A stretch of DNA of 64,000 nt from Paenibacillus polymyxa (GTDB lineage Bacteria; Bacillota; Bacilli; Paenibacillales; Paenibacillaceae): the NCBI RefSeq assembly GCF_001719045.1, contig NZ_CP015423.1:3567501-3631500 (forward strand), read 5' to 3'. Shown one piece after another: positions 42,749-52,534 of this stretch. Position numbers and translations under genes: made by a program. The notes under the pieces were generated by a model. That model had not been told where the DNA came from, made no database searches, and was given only the letters and a program-made list of their open reading frames with translations. Every line of letters starts with the position of its first letter. Position 1 is the first letter of the stretch.

Positions 42749-42778
42749 AAACAGGCGGCCTATATAGGCCGCCTGTTT
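42749..42778 (+). terminator. Strong hairpin, probable terminator
   Basis: Perfect 12-base arms AAACAGGCGGCC/GGCCGCCTGTTT around TATATA. Only three T follow, but its position after the ATPase gene fits a terminator. Confidence 0.7.
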
Positions 42779-42860
42779 ACGATTATGCGGTGCGGGTAAT
42801 AATCCATTCTGGAAAGGCAAACCGCACAGATACAACACAGTTTTTATAAGGGAAGGATTT

Positions 42861-44402
42861 GTGATTTGCTTGGGAAACGATAAACCCATGAAGCGCGGAC
42901 TCGTGCTGACAGGTGTTCTATTGGCCACTTTTCTGGCCGCAATTGAAGGAACGGTTATCGGTCCAGCGGGACCGACGATTGTTAGCGAGCTGGGCAGCGT
43001 GAATTTGCTCAGTTGGATTTTTACGGCATATTTGCTGACGATGGCTGTGACCACACCCATTTTCGGCAAGCTTAGCGATTTGTTTGGCCGAAAACCCATT
43101 TTTTTAATCGGCTGTTCGTTGTTTGTACTTGGCTCGTTGCTTTGTATGATGGCAGGTAGTATGGAGCAGCTTATTATCTACCGGGCTATACAAGGGATTG
43201 GTGCGGGTGGTGTCATTCCCGTTACCTTTACCATCATCGGTGATATATACAAAATGGAGGAACGCGGCAAAGTCCAAGGCATGATCAGCTCCGTATGGGG
43301 AATTTCTTCCCTGATCGGGCCTCTCTTGGGCGGTTATGTGGTTACCTATTTTGGCTGGGAGTGGATTTTCGGCTTTAACGTCCCCTTTGGATTGCTGGCT
43401 ATGTTCTTCATCGCCCGTTACTTGCGTGAACAGGTAAGCAAGCGTACCGCACGTATTGACGTGCCGGGAGCGGTTACCTTTACCATCGGGATGACGGCCC
43501 TCTTGCTCGTATTGGCACTGGGTGGGCAGTATATCGGCTGGGCTTCTCCTGAATTGCTGGCCTTGGCTGCCGTAGCCATTTTGTTCCTGATTCTGTTTTT
43601 GGTTATTGAAAAACGCGCTCAGGAACCGATGGTGCCACTAAAGCTATTTCGGATACGGGATATTGCTTTTTCCTGTGCCGCAGCACTGTTAGTCAGCACT
43701 CTATTGATCGGACTGACTAGCTATCTTCCACTATGGATTCAAGGTGTACACGGTGGAGATGCCGCTTCATCTGGTCTCGCCTTGGCTCCAATGTCCGTAG
43801 GCTGGCTTTTTGGCTCCATGATCGGAGGACGCATTTTGCTGACCCTGGGCTCGCGTCGAACCTCTTTGATCGGGCTGACTCTGATTGTATTGGGGGCTTT
43901 CGTCATGACCTTGATGGGCCAAACGGCTCCGATCTGGCTGCTGTTCCTGTCTACATTGTTGTATGGACTGGGATTCGGCTTCTCGATAACTGTGTTTACG
44001 ATTATTGCCCAGTCCTCGGTCGGGTTCCAGTTGCGTGGCGCGTCTACAGCTTTGAATACATTCCTGCGCACGTTGGGGCAAACGATTGGGGTTGCAGCCT
44101 TCGGTTCATGGCTGAACTATCGCATCGTTGCCCAGACAGCCGATGGACAGCTAACTCAGCAAGGGGTTACGCAGGAGGATATTAATGGTCTGCTGGCCCC
44201 GCATGCTTCACAGAGTCTAAGTGACAAGGTTGCCGGATTACTTCGTTCTGTACTGGAAAACAGTCTGCATTCCCTGTTCGTTATCATGGTCGTTATTGCA
44301 GTTATTAGCTGGTTTGTCGTCCTCGGACTGCGGAACCGTCCGCCGGGTACGGAAGAAGAGGCAGATCAGCGCGTAAAGACACCACAAAGAGAACACGCAT
44401 AA
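42861..44402 (+). CDS. MFS drug transporter, DHA2 (EmrB/QacA) family
   Basis: A 513-residue exporter with 14 hydrophobic segments. Typical motifs include LAAIEGTVIGPAGPTIVSEL near residue 24, the loop GKLSDLFGRKP near 68 and RAIQGIGAGGVIPV near 108. The start is GTG 42861 with GGAAGGA close upstream; ATG 42888 would also give a complete first membrane segment. It is monocistronic between two terminators. It probably exports antibiotics or other toxic cations. Confidence 0.9.
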   Translation: MICLGNDKPMKRGLVLTGVLLATFLAAIEGTVIGPAGPTIVSELGSVNLLSWIFTAYLLTMAVTTPIFGKLSDLFGRKPIFLIGCSLFVLGSLLCMMAGSMEQLIIYRAIQGIGAGGVIPVTFTIIGDIYKMEERGKVQGMISSVWGISSLIGPLLGGYVVTYFGWEWIFGFNVPFGLLAMFFIARYLREQVSKRTARIDVPGAVTFTIGMTALLLVLALGGQYIGWASPELLALAAVAILFLILFLVIEKRAQEPMVPLKLFRIRDIAFSCAAALLVSTLLIGLTSYLPLWIQGVHGGDAASSGLALAPMSVGWLFGSMIGGRILLTLGSRRTSLIGLTLIVLGAFVMTLMGQTAPIWLLFLSTLLYGLGFGFSITVFTIIAQSSVGFQLRGASTALNTFLRTLGQTIGVAAFGSWLNYRIVAQTADGQLTQQGVTQEDINGLLAPHASQSLSDKVAGLLRSVLENSLHSLFVIMVVIAVISWFVVLGLRNRPPGTEEEADQRVKTPQREHA

Positions 44403-44426
44403 AAAATAATATAAATCTTTCATGAT

Positions 44427-44472
44427 AAAGAGACAGTCCGGTACACCAAATAAGGGTCCGGGCTGTCTCTTT
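44427..44472 (+). terminator. Rho-independent terminator
   Basis: 15-base arms AAAGAGACAGTCCGG/CCGGGCTGTCTCTTT with one mismatch, after the DHA2 gene. Confidence 0.85.
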
Positions 44473-45009
44473 ATGCAATGGTCTCTCCTCCTACTGATCA
44501 GCAAAATAGCCACCTCGTATAGGACCGATAAATTCCCCGGTATACAAAAAGGAGATAAAAACCCCCTAGAGTTGCTATATATTCATAGGTATAGGTTACA
44601 AAATGGTAAAAAAGTCTTAAGGAATTGTAACAAAAAATATGTTTCTGAATTGAGCTGTAGGGTACTAAGGAACCATTTTTTTGAACCCGCTTACAAATGA
44701 GGCTTTGTATGATTATTTTAGAACGATTTTGCATGTAAATGAAGCAACCAACCTAGCAAAATGGGACACGGAAAAAAATCAAGTAGCAAATATTTCTGAA
44801 TGTAATAGGAATGAAAAAAAGAGGGATTTTCAGAAAATTACTAGGAAAATATGAGGATGAAATTCATAGAGGAACCTGTTTTCTTACCTCACATAATAGG
44901 GCTTTTCAGTCTATATCAATCGTTTGACATACCATATAAAATGGCCCTACCAACCAAAAAGTTGGGTTTCAAATCTAGAAGCATAATTAGATTAAGGGAG
45001 ATGGAGTAC
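44473..45009. other. 537-base region before sacB
   Basis: AT-rich and without a convincing gene; frames here lack ribosome sites. It must hold the sacB promoter. A candidate is TTACAA (44690) with TATTTT 17 bases on. No SacY/SacT antiterminator (RAT) element or terminator was seen, unlike Bacillus subtilis sacB, so induction probably differs. Confidence 0.5.
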
Positions 45010-46509
45010 TTGAAGTTTAACAAATGGTTCAGTAAAGCAGCCACTGCAACAGTAGCAACTACCTTGCTGTTAGGAGGCGGCGTTCAGGCTTTTGCCGAGG
45101 AAAATGATGCATCTGATCTCAAAACAGACAATGCATTTACGCAAATTACGCGTAATGACATGCTGAATATTTTCAAACAGCAAGGCAAAGAGAAATATGA
45201 GGTTCCGTCCTTCGATGCGTCTACAATTAAGAATATTCCTTCTGCTATGGGTCGCGACAGCTCAGGCAAGCTGATTGATTTCGATGTCTGGGACTCTTGG
45301 CCGTTACAAAATGCCGATGGCACAGTAGCCAATTACAAGGGGTACAATATCGTTTTTGGACTGGCAGGCGATCCTAAAAGAGGCGAGGATACATTCATAT
45401 ACCTGTTCTATCAAAAAGCGGGCAATACTTCACTGAGCGGCTGGAAAAACGCTGGCAGAGTATTTAAAGACAATGATAAACTGCTTGCCAACGATCCGAT
45501 TCTAAAAAATCAGTCAGAAGAATGGTCAGGTTCAGCTACCTTAACCTCTGATGGACAAGTACGTTTATTCTATACCAGCAGACAGCCGTATGATCCGAAT
45601 AACAAATTATACGGCAAGCAAACCTTGAGCACGGCTCAAATTAATGTCTCTCAGCCTGATGATAAGACACTGAAAGTAGATGGAGTCGAGGATTTGAAAT
45701 CGATCTATGACGGTGGAGATGGGAAAATCTATCAAAATGTACAGCAAAGCGTTGGCGTGGATATGGATAATCATACCTTTAGAGACCCTCACTATGTCGA
45801 GGATCAAGGCCACAAATATATTATATTTGAAGCCAACACAGGGACAGAAACAGGCTATCAGGGCGAAGATTCGATTCAAAACCCAGCTTATTATGGCGGC
45901 AATAAGAAATTCTTCACGGAAGAGCAACAAAACCTGCTGCAAAGTCCTAAGAAAAAGGGAGCTGAGCTGGCGAACGGCGCACTGGGTATCGTTGAATTGA
46001 ATGATGATTATACGTTGAAAAATGTAATGCCTCCTTTGATTGCATCCAATCTGGTAACAGATGAAATTGAACGGGCGAATGTGTTCAAAATGAACGGTTT
46101 GTGGTATTTATTTACGAGTACAAGAGGTTCTAAGGTGACTGTAGATGCGATCGGTGACGATGATATTTACATGCTGGGTTATGTTTCTACTTCCTTGACA
46201 GGGCCTTATAAACCGTTGAATGGAACCGGTCTCGTTCTTCATCAGGATCTGGATCGTGATGATATTACCTGGACGTATGCCCATTTTGCTATCCCGCAAG
46301 GCAAAGGCAATAACGTAGTTGTGTCGAGTTATATGACCAATCGTGGGCTTTTCCCGGATCACAAATCTACTTTCGCGCCAAGCTTCCTGCTGAATATTAA
46401 AGGTTCGAAAACCTCTGTTGTGAAAAACGGTATACTGGAACAAGGGCAAATCACGATTGATCCAGAAAAGGACAAAAAAGAACCCCAAAATGAGTATGGC
46501 AAGAAATAA
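45010..46509 (+). CDS. sacB: Levansucrase, glycoside hydrolase family 68
   Basis: A 499-residue secreted enzyme that builds levan (beta-2,6-fructan) from sucrose. A signal peptide (basic MKFNKWFSK, then a hydrophobic core, cleavage after VQAFA) is present. The catalytic triad is complete: nucleophile Asp95 in VWDSWP, transition-state stabiliser Asp259 in FRDP and acid/base Glu354 in DEIERANV. TTG 45010 is preferred because AAGGGAG lies nine bases before it; the ATG at 45001 abuts that site. The levanase gene follows after 106 bases with no terminator, so they probably form an operon. Confidence 0.95.
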   Translation: MKFNKWFSKAATATVATTLLLGGGVQAFAEENDASDLKTDNAFTQITRNDMLNIFKQQGKEKYEVPSFDASTIKNIPSAMGRDSSGKLIDFDVWDSWPLQNADGTVANYKGYNIVFGLAGDPKRGEDTFIYLFYQKAGNTSLSGWKNAGRVFKDNDKLLANDPILKNQSEEWSGSATLTSDGQVRLFYTSRQPYDPNNKLYGKQTLSTAQINVSQPDDKTLKVDGVEDLKSIYDGGDGKIYQNVQQSVGVDMDNHTFRDPHYVEDQGHKYIIFEANTGTETGYQGEDSIQNPAYYGGNKKFFTEEQQNLLQSPKKKGAELANGALGIVELNDDYTLKNVMPPLIASNLVTDEIERANVFKMNGLWYLFTSTRGSKVTVDAIGDDDIYMLGYVSTSLTGPYKPLNGTGLVLHQDLDRDDITWTYAHFAIPQGKGNNVVVSSYMTNRGLFPDHKSTFAPSFLLNIKGSKTSVVKNGILEQGQITIDPEKDKKEPQNEYGKK

Positions 46510-46615
46510 GTAGGTATAAGCAGTATGTCCGAAGGCGGCAGCTTGGTAGCAACCCGATCTGTCGTCCATCGGACGATACATAACGATGCAATGAGAGGTA
46601 AGGAGGATCGTCATA

Positions 46616-48208
46616 ATGAGAAAAAAAGCTCCCAAGAATATTTGGATACGATCCGTTGTAATCATCACAGGCTTAACTATATTTATAGCTATGGGTTGGA
46701 GTATGTACCAACAGGATGCAGGCAAACCCCAAAAATCTGCTGCAACTCCAAAAAATCAAGCGAATCAAAGTAAGCAAACAACACCGACCTACCGGTCAGC
46801 CTATCATTTTACCGTTCCGGATAAGTGGAAGAATGATCCGCAACGGCCTATTTATATGGATGGAAAATATCATTATTACTATTTATATAATCGGGATTAT
46901 CCCAAAAAGAACGGTACAGAATGGCGACATGCCACATCCACCGATCTGGTTCATTGGAAAGATGAAGGGGTGGCGATTCCAAAATATACGAACCCGAATG
47001 GAGATCCTTGGTCCGGTTCGGTCGTGATCGATGATAATAATACCGCAGGTTTTGGAAAAGGCACGCTGGTAGCCATTGTGACACAGCCCTCCGCAGATGG
47101 CGGAAAGCAGGAACAATTTTTGTGGTACAGTAAGGACAAAGGCAAGACGTTTACTTCTTACCGCAACAAGCCTGTGATGTCCAACCCCGGTACAAAGGAC
47201 TTCAGAGATCCCAAAATCATCCGAGATCCTCAACGTAATCAATGGGTGATGGTCATGGCAGAGGGAACGAAGATTGGCTTTTATGAGTCTGATAATTTAA
47301 AGAATTGGCGGTATACGAGCGGCTTTCAAACGGAAAATATTGGGCTTGTGGAATGTCCTGACCTTTACCGGATGCGTGCGGATAATGGAACCTATCAATG
47401 GATTCTGGGTGTGAGCGCCAATAGCAAATCAACAGGCGGACCCAACACGTATGCCTATTGGACGGGAGATTTTAATGGAGAAGCATTTCTCCCTAATCAC
47501 AGTGAACCTGAGTGGCTGGATTATGGGTTTGACTGGTATGGTGCAGTTACGTTCGAGGAAGGAAAAGATAAAGATAAATATAGCCACCGTTATGCTCTGG
47601 CCTGGATGAATAATTGGGATTATGCCAATAACACGCCTACCCTAAAGGAAGGCTTTAATGGAATGGATTCGATTGTTCGCCAAATTCGACTAAAAGTTAC
47701 GGCAGATGCTGGATATCGTTTGGTTTCACAGCCGGTACCCCATTTGGAGCGATTCCAAACATCCAAAAAATCATTAGGAACGATTAAAGTAGAGGGTGCT
47801 CACCGTCTTCCGGTAGCAGGCGATGCCTATCAGTTAGAGGCGGATGTATCTTGGTCCACGATTAAAAATGTAGGATTGAGGCTTCGAGAGTCGACGGATG
47901 GCAAGCGTCATGTCGATGTGGGTGTCTCAGTGGACGGTCAATACTCCTACGTAAATAGAGCCAACACCGGGCAGCCGGATCAGAGTGGAAAATATGTAGA
48001 GAGCAAGGCGCCTTTTGATGCTAATAAGAAAAAGGTCCACCTGAACATTCTCGTCGATAAAACCAGCATTGAAGTGTTTGTAGATGGTGGAGAAGTAGCT
48101 TATTCCTCCTTAATATTCCCACGATTAGAGGATCAGAAAATTACTCTTTTTTCCGATGGCGGTCCGGCAGTGTTTAACAATGTAGTGGTCAAATATTTTA
48201 GCCGATAG
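46616..48208 (+). CDS. levB: Endolevanase, glycoside hydrolase family 32 (LevB-like)
   Basis: A 530-residue GH32 enzyme that cuts levan into short oligosaccharides. One N-terminal hydrophobic segment (about residues 11-30) and a Gln/Lys-rich linker suggest it is anchored to the membrane outside the cell. Catalytic residues are Asp74 in KNDPQ, Asp198 in FRDPK and Glu246 in ECPDL. The C-terminal beta-sandwich (about residues 390-525) is typical. It follows sacB as in Bacillus subtilis, where LevB trims levan made by SacB. The start follows AAGGAGG. Confidence 0.93.
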   Translation: MRKKAPKNIWIRSVVIITGLTIFIAMGWSMYQQDAGKPQKSAATPKNQANQSKQTTPTYRSAYHFTVPDKWKNDPQRPIYMDGKYHYYYLYNRDYPKKNGTEWRHATSTDLVHWKDEGVAIPKYTNPNGDPWSGSVVIDDNNTAGFGKGTLVAIVTQPSADGGKQEQFLWYSKDKGKTFTSYRNKPVMSNPGTKDFRDPKIIRDPQRNQWVMVMAEGTKIGFYESDNLKNWRYTSGFQTENIGLVECPDLYRMRADNGTYQWILGVSANSKSTGGPNTYAYWTGDFNGEAFLPNHSEPEWLDYGFDWYGAVTFEEGKDKDKYSHRYALAWMNNWDYANNTPTLKEGFNGMDSIVRQIRLKVTADAGYRLVSQPVPHLERFQTSKKSLGTIKVEGAHRLPVAGDAYQLEADVSWSTIKNVGLRLRESTDGKRHVDVGVSVDGQYSYVNRANTGQPDQSGKYVESKAPFDANKKKVHLNILVDKTSIEVFVDGGEVAYSSLIFPRLEDQKITLFSDGGPAVFNNVVVKYFSR

Positions 48209-48263
48209 CAGGTACTTATGCTATTCGTAAGCTTAGGCATATTTCGCTCTATTCTGGTATATA

Positions 48264-48300
48264 AAAAGTCCACCCATGAATATAAGGGTGGACTTTTCTG
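48264..48300 (+). terminator. Rho-independent terminator of sacB-levB
   Basis: Perfect 12-base arms AAAAGTCCACCC/GGGTGGACTTTT with a ten-base loop. Confidence 0.9.
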
Positions 48301-48384
48301 TGTAAATCTAAATTTTCGTTTTAGCACAGCTATAAGATTGTTCGTTTATTCACAAACGATTAGTTGCTAAAATTACTATTCATT

Positions 48385-48849
48385 CTATTTGTGATAAGGT
48401 GACAAGTTATCAGCGCTACGGCCCAATTTTTTGAGCAAGCCGATGAGTTGATCTCTTTCGGTTTCACTGATTCCGCTAAAGGCACGTTCAATCTGACGTG
48501 TATAATCAGGATAAATTTCGTCCATGACACGTTGTCCTTCGTCCGTCAATTCTGCATATATAATCCGACGATCTTGGTCGCACGGGTGACGGTGCAAATA
48601 ACCGCGGCTTTCCAGTTTGTCGATAACATAAGTGACATTTCCGCTTTGAAGAAGCAACTTTGCTCCAATTTGTTGGATTGGCTGTGCGCCCTTGTGATAT
48701 AAAACTTCCATCACGGCGAAGGCCGTTGGGTTGAAGCCCACCGTTTTGATGCCAGCAACCGCATGTTCGTTTACACTTTTGAATGACTTGGCAAACACGC
48801 TATACAAATGCATGGATTGCTGTGTCACCAATGTTCGGTAATCTATCAT
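48385..48849 (-). CDS. MarR-family regulator
   Basis: A 154-residue winged-helix repressor. The DNA-binding region contains QPIQQIGAKLLLQSGNVTYV and the wing RHPCDQDRRIIYAELTDEG. The single Cys in the wing (HPCDQDRR) might sense oxidation. ATG 48849 has GGCGGA six bases upstream; longer in-frame starts lack a ribosome site. No divergent partner is close; the next gene is 290 bases away. Confidence 0.9.
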   Translation of the reverse strand: MIDYRTLVTQQSMHLYSVFAKSFKSVNEHAVAGIKTVGFNPTAFAVMEVLYHKGAQPIQQIGAKLLLQSGNVTYVIDKLESRGYLHRHPCDQDRRIIYAELTDEGQRVMDEIYPDYTRQIERAFSGISETERDQLIGLLKKLGRSADNLSPYHK

Positions 48850-49139
48850 CTTCATTCCGCCTTTATGTATGGATTTGGGCATCCTTTGACCGCTCGGCTC
48901 GGATGACCGGGCAACCATACCCTTGTTACTAGCATAAAGGGATTTACGTAGCGAAAACATGCGATTTGTCACAGTAGCTGCTTTTTTAACTATTTAATTT
49001 CAAAGCTTTAAAGTAAATTTTTGAAAAATAAAGGTTTTGAATGTAAAAATACTGTTCCGGTTGGTTATATTAAAAATAACATACCTAGCTTGATGAACCC
49101 CAATTAACCAAATAAGCTACTTCAGAGGAGATGAAACAC

Positions 49140-49574
49140 ATGGATACAGGTTCTTTCCGTTTTCAATTTCGTGATCCGCAGCAAGCCGTCCAAGCCTGTG
49201 AAACATTAAAGGAAATTGGATACTCTGCCAGCACAAATGGTGACACAGGTCTCAGTGTTCATATTGAGAACCAGGATGTGCTGTCTGCATTGGAAATTTG
49301 CCAAGCCTATGAAGGAAGCATGATTGAGGTAGGGACTCTTTTCTCTAAACCGGATCAATATCCCGGTTTGCAAGGAAATACAGGTGTACATAATCCAGGT
49401 TATAGCCCGGAAGATTGGATTATCCCGGCACACACGATCAACGAAGACTGGAGCGAAGCTTATAAAAATGGCTCCTCTCAAACGTACACTAATACGATGG
49501 AGGAGCACAACGTCAGCTCTGATCAACAACCTGAAGACGAAGTGGATGGATTTTCTGGAAGCATCCATATCTGA
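49140..49574 (+). CDS. Hypothetical acidic protein
   Basis: A 144-residue protein. Residues 1-65 look like a small ferredoxin-type domain (FRFQFRDPQQAVQACETLKEIGY). The tail is acidic and rich in Asn, Ser and Gln. No signal peptide or membrane segment. ATG 49140 has AGAGGAG nine bases upstream; the ATG at 49131 abuts that site. Given the nearby coat-type genes, a spore role is possible. Confidence 0.65.
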   Translation: MDTGSFRFQFRDPQQAVQACETLKEIGYSASTNGDTGLSVHIENQDVLSALEICQAYEGSMIEVGTLFSKPDQYPGLQGNTGVHNPGYSPEDWIIPAHTINEDWSEAYKNGSSQTYTNTMEEHNVSSDQQPEDEVDGFSGSIHI

Positions 49575-49633
49575 TTTTGTCCTAAAAGTCATGATTAGAA
49601 TTTGAGTCTTCACTGTTCAGCTCATATTAGGAT

Positions 49634-49683
49634 AAAGCTCCTATAAGACCATTAATTATTGTGGCTTTGAAGGAGCTTTTTTT
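49634..49683 (+). terminator. Rho-independent terminator
   Basis: Arms AAAGCTCCT/AGGAGCTTT with a long loop and seven T. Confidence 0.75.
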
Positions 49684-49791
49684 GTGTGGGAAAAACTCAG
49701 TTAGAGCTTTCACCAGAATTGAAATTCTGTAGGATATGCATAAATAGCAACGACAGCAGGGAATAACAATTTCAGAAAGGAGGTCTTGACC

Positions 49792-49977
49792 TTGCAAAAA
49801 TTAGGAGTTCACGAAAAATTGGAATTGCATGAGCTACTTACGTTTAAAACAACTTGCCTAACAAAAGCCCAAACCATGATTCCTTTAGTATCAGACACAA
49901 ATTTAAAAAACATTTTGCAGCAGGATGTTAACGGTGGCACACAAGATATTCAACAGCTTAAAAATCTGCTCGTGTAA
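49792..49977 (+). CDS. Small spore-coat-type protein (CotF N-terminal-like)
   Basis: A 61-residue helical protein (GVHEKLELHELLTFKTTCLT, then a LVSDTNLKNILQQD helix). It starts at TTG 49792 with AAAGGAGG eight bases upstream. It is 17 bases before a CotF-like gene, so the two form an operon. Similar small proteins accompany coat protein F in Paenibacillus. Confidence 0.7.
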   Translation: MQKLGVHEKLELHELLTFKTTCLTKAQTMIPLVSDTNLKNILQQDVNGGTQDIQQLKNLLV

Positions 49978-49994
49978 TTTAAAGGAGGATTAAC

Positions 49995-50294
49995 GTGAAT
50001 TCTATTGTTCAGAACATGACTGGAATGGGCGGAATGACGGATCAGGTGATCGCTTCAGACCTGTTGATTTCGGCTAAAAGTGGAATTAAAAGCTATGCAA
50101 TTGCCCTGACAGAGTCAACTAGTTCGGAAGTTCGCAATGTTCTTTGTGACCAATTGAGCAAAGCTGTTAATCTTCATGAACAAATTTTTAATTATATGAA
50201 GAACAATGGCTACTATAATGCTTATGATCCAGAGCAGCAAATTCAAATGGATATCCAAAATGCGGACAAGGCACTTTCTATGTCTAAATTTTGA
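49995..50294 (+). CDS. Spore coat protein, CotF family
   Basis: A 99-residue protein with a ferritin-like helical bundle pattern of the coat F family (ASDLLISAKSGIKSYAIALTE near residue 21, then LHEQIFNYMKNNGYYNAYDP near 63). It starts at GTG or ATG-like codon region after AAAGGAGG. It lies just after the small coat-type gene and before a terminator. It probably builds into the spore coat. Confidence 0.85.
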   Translation: MNSIVQNMTGMGGMTDQVIASDLLISAKSGIKSYAIALTESTSSEVRNVLCDQLSKAVNLHEQIFNYMKNNGYYNAYDPEQQIQMDIQNADKALSMSKF

Positions 50295-50363
50295 TAATTA
50301 ATCATTAACGCAACAAAAGATCTATTTAGTCCCAAATGAAGTCTCTGGTTTTATGTAGAAAAA

Positions 50364-50402
50364 GCATCAGCAAACCTTAAACGAGTTTGCTGGTGCTTTT
50401 TT
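50364..50402 (+). terminator. Rho-independent terminator
   Basis: Stem GCATCAGCAAAC/GTTTGCTGGTGC with one G-U pair and six T, after the coat genes. Confidence 0.85.
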
Positions 50403-50540
50403 ATTACATAAATAGTCACACTTCTAATCCAGAAATCACAAATAACGAAATGAATTGCTGTCCACATGAAATATGGTGAAGAAGGCAATCATAATATCGG
50501 AGAACTAGGTCTCAATATCAGGAATAGGGTGATTTTCATT

Positions 50541-51881
50541 ATGGGCAAGTCTTCAGCTGTTAAGCAAAAAGATCAAAAACTAAAATGGTGGCAACTTAGT
50601 TTATTAGGCGTTGCAGGTACCATTGGTACAGGATATTTCCTCGGGTCTGGCTTAGCGATCTCCATAGGTGGTCCAGCCGTGCTGATTGCATACTTTTTTG
50701 CAGCAGTGGGAACATATGTGGTGTTTGATGCCCTTTCGCGCATGACGGCAGATCATCCTGAACAGGGTTCTTTCCGTTCCTATGCCCAAAAAGCATTTGG
50801 AAGTTGGGCAGGATTCGGCAGTGGATGGGTGTATTGGTTCTCAGAATTGCTTATCAATGGGAGCCAACTAACCGCGCTATCTATATTCTCACGCTTTTGG
50901 TTTCCTCAGGTACCGATGTGGATATTTGCAGCAGGCTTCGGGATTTTAGGGCTTGTGATTGTTTTTTTTGGCAATAAGGGTTTTGATCGAGTTGAAAATG
51001 TACTGGCCATCATTAAGATGGCAGCTATTGTTATGTTTCTGGTTTTGGCCGTTGCTCTTTTGGCAGGCTGGATCGGAGGAGGAAAATATAATCCGAAGTT
51101 CCCCATCAGTTACAAAGAATTTTTTCCGACTGGGGGCATAGGATTGTGGTCATCTTTTATTTTTGCCTTTTATGCATACGGAGGTATTGAAGTGCTCGGA
51201 ATTATGTCTAATCGGCTTCAAAAACCGGAGGATGCACCTAAAGCAGGCAAGGTAATGCTGATTACACTGGTTGCAGTGTATGTGCTTTCAATTGGTCTGG
51301 CTGTGTCTATGGTGCCATTAAGTGCCTTTAACCCGAAAGAAAGTCCTTTTGTGCTTGCGCTTAGCAGTGATCACCTGGTTTTTGTGCCTCATTTATTTAA
51401 TGGAGTGCTTATTATTGCAGGGTTCTCCACAATGACAGCATCCCTATACGCAGAGACATCTATGATGCTTACGCTTGCACAGGAAGGAGATGCGCCCAAA
51501 TTATTTTCACGGAAGTGGAAGGGCAAATATCCCCTTTATGCACTTAGTTTGATCTCCGTTGGATTAATATCAGCCATCGTAATGTCGTTGCTGCTACCGG
51601 GAAAAGTATATGAATATATCACTACAGCAGCGGGTTTAATGCTGTTGTATAATTGGTGCTTTATTTTGCTGTCTTCAGGTAAGCTACTGGAATCGAGCAG
51701 ATCAAACAATATTAAACGTTGGATTGGATTATTGTTGATAGCTATGGCTGTGGTCGGATCATTTTTTCATAAACTTAGCCGCCCGGGAGTGTACATCAGC
51801 TTACTGCTTGTCTTGTTAATTGCAATATGTGACCTCATTGTACAATGGGTTCGCCGAAAGCACGCAAAGGAATCTCGTTAA
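50541..51881 (+). CDS. Amino acid permease, APC family
   Basis: A 446-residue permease with 12 hydrophobic segments. The first segment has the substrate-binding motif LLGVAGTIGTGYFLGSGLA near residue 20, and segment 6 has FIFAFYAYGGIEVLG. It resembles Bacillus amino acid permeases such as AapA or YbxG. ATG 50541 follows AGGGTGA and gives a normal N-terminus; an earlier in-frame ATG at 50466 lacks a ribosome site. The amino acid carried is unknown. Confidence 0.88.
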   Translation: MGKSSAVKQKDQKLKWWQLSLLGVAGTIGTGYFLGSGLAISIGGPAVLIAYFFAAVGTYVVFDALSRMTADHPEQGSFRSYAQKAFGSWAGFGSGWVYWFSELLINGSQLTALSIFSRFWFPQVPMWIFAAGFGILGLVIVFFGNKGFDRVENVLAIIKMAAIVMFLVLAVALLAGWIGGGKYNPKFPISYKEFFPTGGIGLWSSFIFAFYAYGGIEVLGIMSNRLQKPEDAPKAGKVMLITLVAVYVLSIGLAVSMVPLSAFNPKESPFVLALSSDHLVFVPHLFNGVLIIAGFSTMTASLYAETSMMLTLAQEGDAPKLFSRKWKGKYPLYALSLISVGLISAIVMSLLLPGKVYEYITTAAGLMLLYNWCFILLSSGKLLESSRSNNIKRWIGLLLIAMAVVGSFFHKLSRPGVYISLLLVLLIAICDLIVQWVRRKHAKESR

Positions 51882-51901
51882 CGTTGTCAGTGAGTTAAGC
51901 G

Positions 51902-52534
51902 TTAGCGTAAAAAAAGTAATTGAAATGCTTGTACGCCAAAATAAAAGCCAAAACCGATAAGAGATAATCCGGACATCCAAGAGATGGTTTTAAGCAATCC
52001 GGTTTTTAAGAACCGCCGGAAAATACTTGAAGCGGCTGCCATGGTCACATCCCAGAGTAACACGCCTAATACAATCGCTCCGCTATAGATCATTAGCTGT
52101 TGTACTGGATATGTATTAGCGACGTTTGCGAGTATGGATCCGTAAATGCCAAGCCAAAAAAGGATGGAGAGAGGATTAAATAATGACATTAGAAAACCGG
52201 ACATAAATGAGTTACTTAATGTATTACCATTTCCCCTTAATTCGGATTCTGAAATCACACCTGCATTTTTGATGCTTTCAATACCTGTATACACAAGTAC
52301 GAAAAAACCAAACAGCCATAAAAAAGCTTTGACAAACGGAGCATTAAGAAGGTGAATCATTCCCAAATAAACAAGCAGCATATAGATAATGTCTGCGGTT
52401 ATTGCACCAAGCCCAATAAACCAGGCGTGCCAAAAACCATTCTTGATACCCCGATCCAACTGTGCGGCATTAATCGGTCCAATAGGGGCCGAAAGTGACA
52501 GACCAAGAAAAATATAACTGATAAAAGTATTAAT
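51902..52534 (-). CDS. LysE-family amino acid exporter, apparent ATT start
   Basis: A 210-residue exporter with six membrane segments. The LysE/RhtB signature begins SLSAPIGPINAAQLDRGIKNG, but this requires translation from an ATT codon at 52534, with AAGGAGG eight bases upstream. No ATG, GTG or TTG lies in frame before the TTG at 52459. That TTG would remove the whole first membrane segment and the conserved APIGP motif, and it has no ribosome site. ATT is a rare but known start codon (infC). It exports an amino acid or a small toxic derivative. Confidence 0.8.
   Translation of the reverse strand: MNTFISYIFLGLSLSAPIGPINAAQLDRGIKNGFWHAWFIGLGAITADIIYMLLVYLGMIHLLNAPFVKAFLWLFGFFVLVYTGIESIKNAGVISESELRGNGNTLSNSFMSGFLMSLFNPLSILFWLGIYGSILANVANTYPVQQLMIYSGAIVLGVLLWDVTMAAASSIFRRFLKTGLLKTISWMSGLSLIGFGFYFGVQAFQLLFLR

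Noticed and set aside
44422..44700. A 92-codon frame before sacB.
   Set aside because: It begins inside a terminator stem, has no ribosome site and no family resemblance.
52459..52459. TTG as the start of the LysE gene.
   Set aside because: It has no ribosome site and would remove the first membrane segment and the APIGP motif; the ATT at 52534 has both signals.
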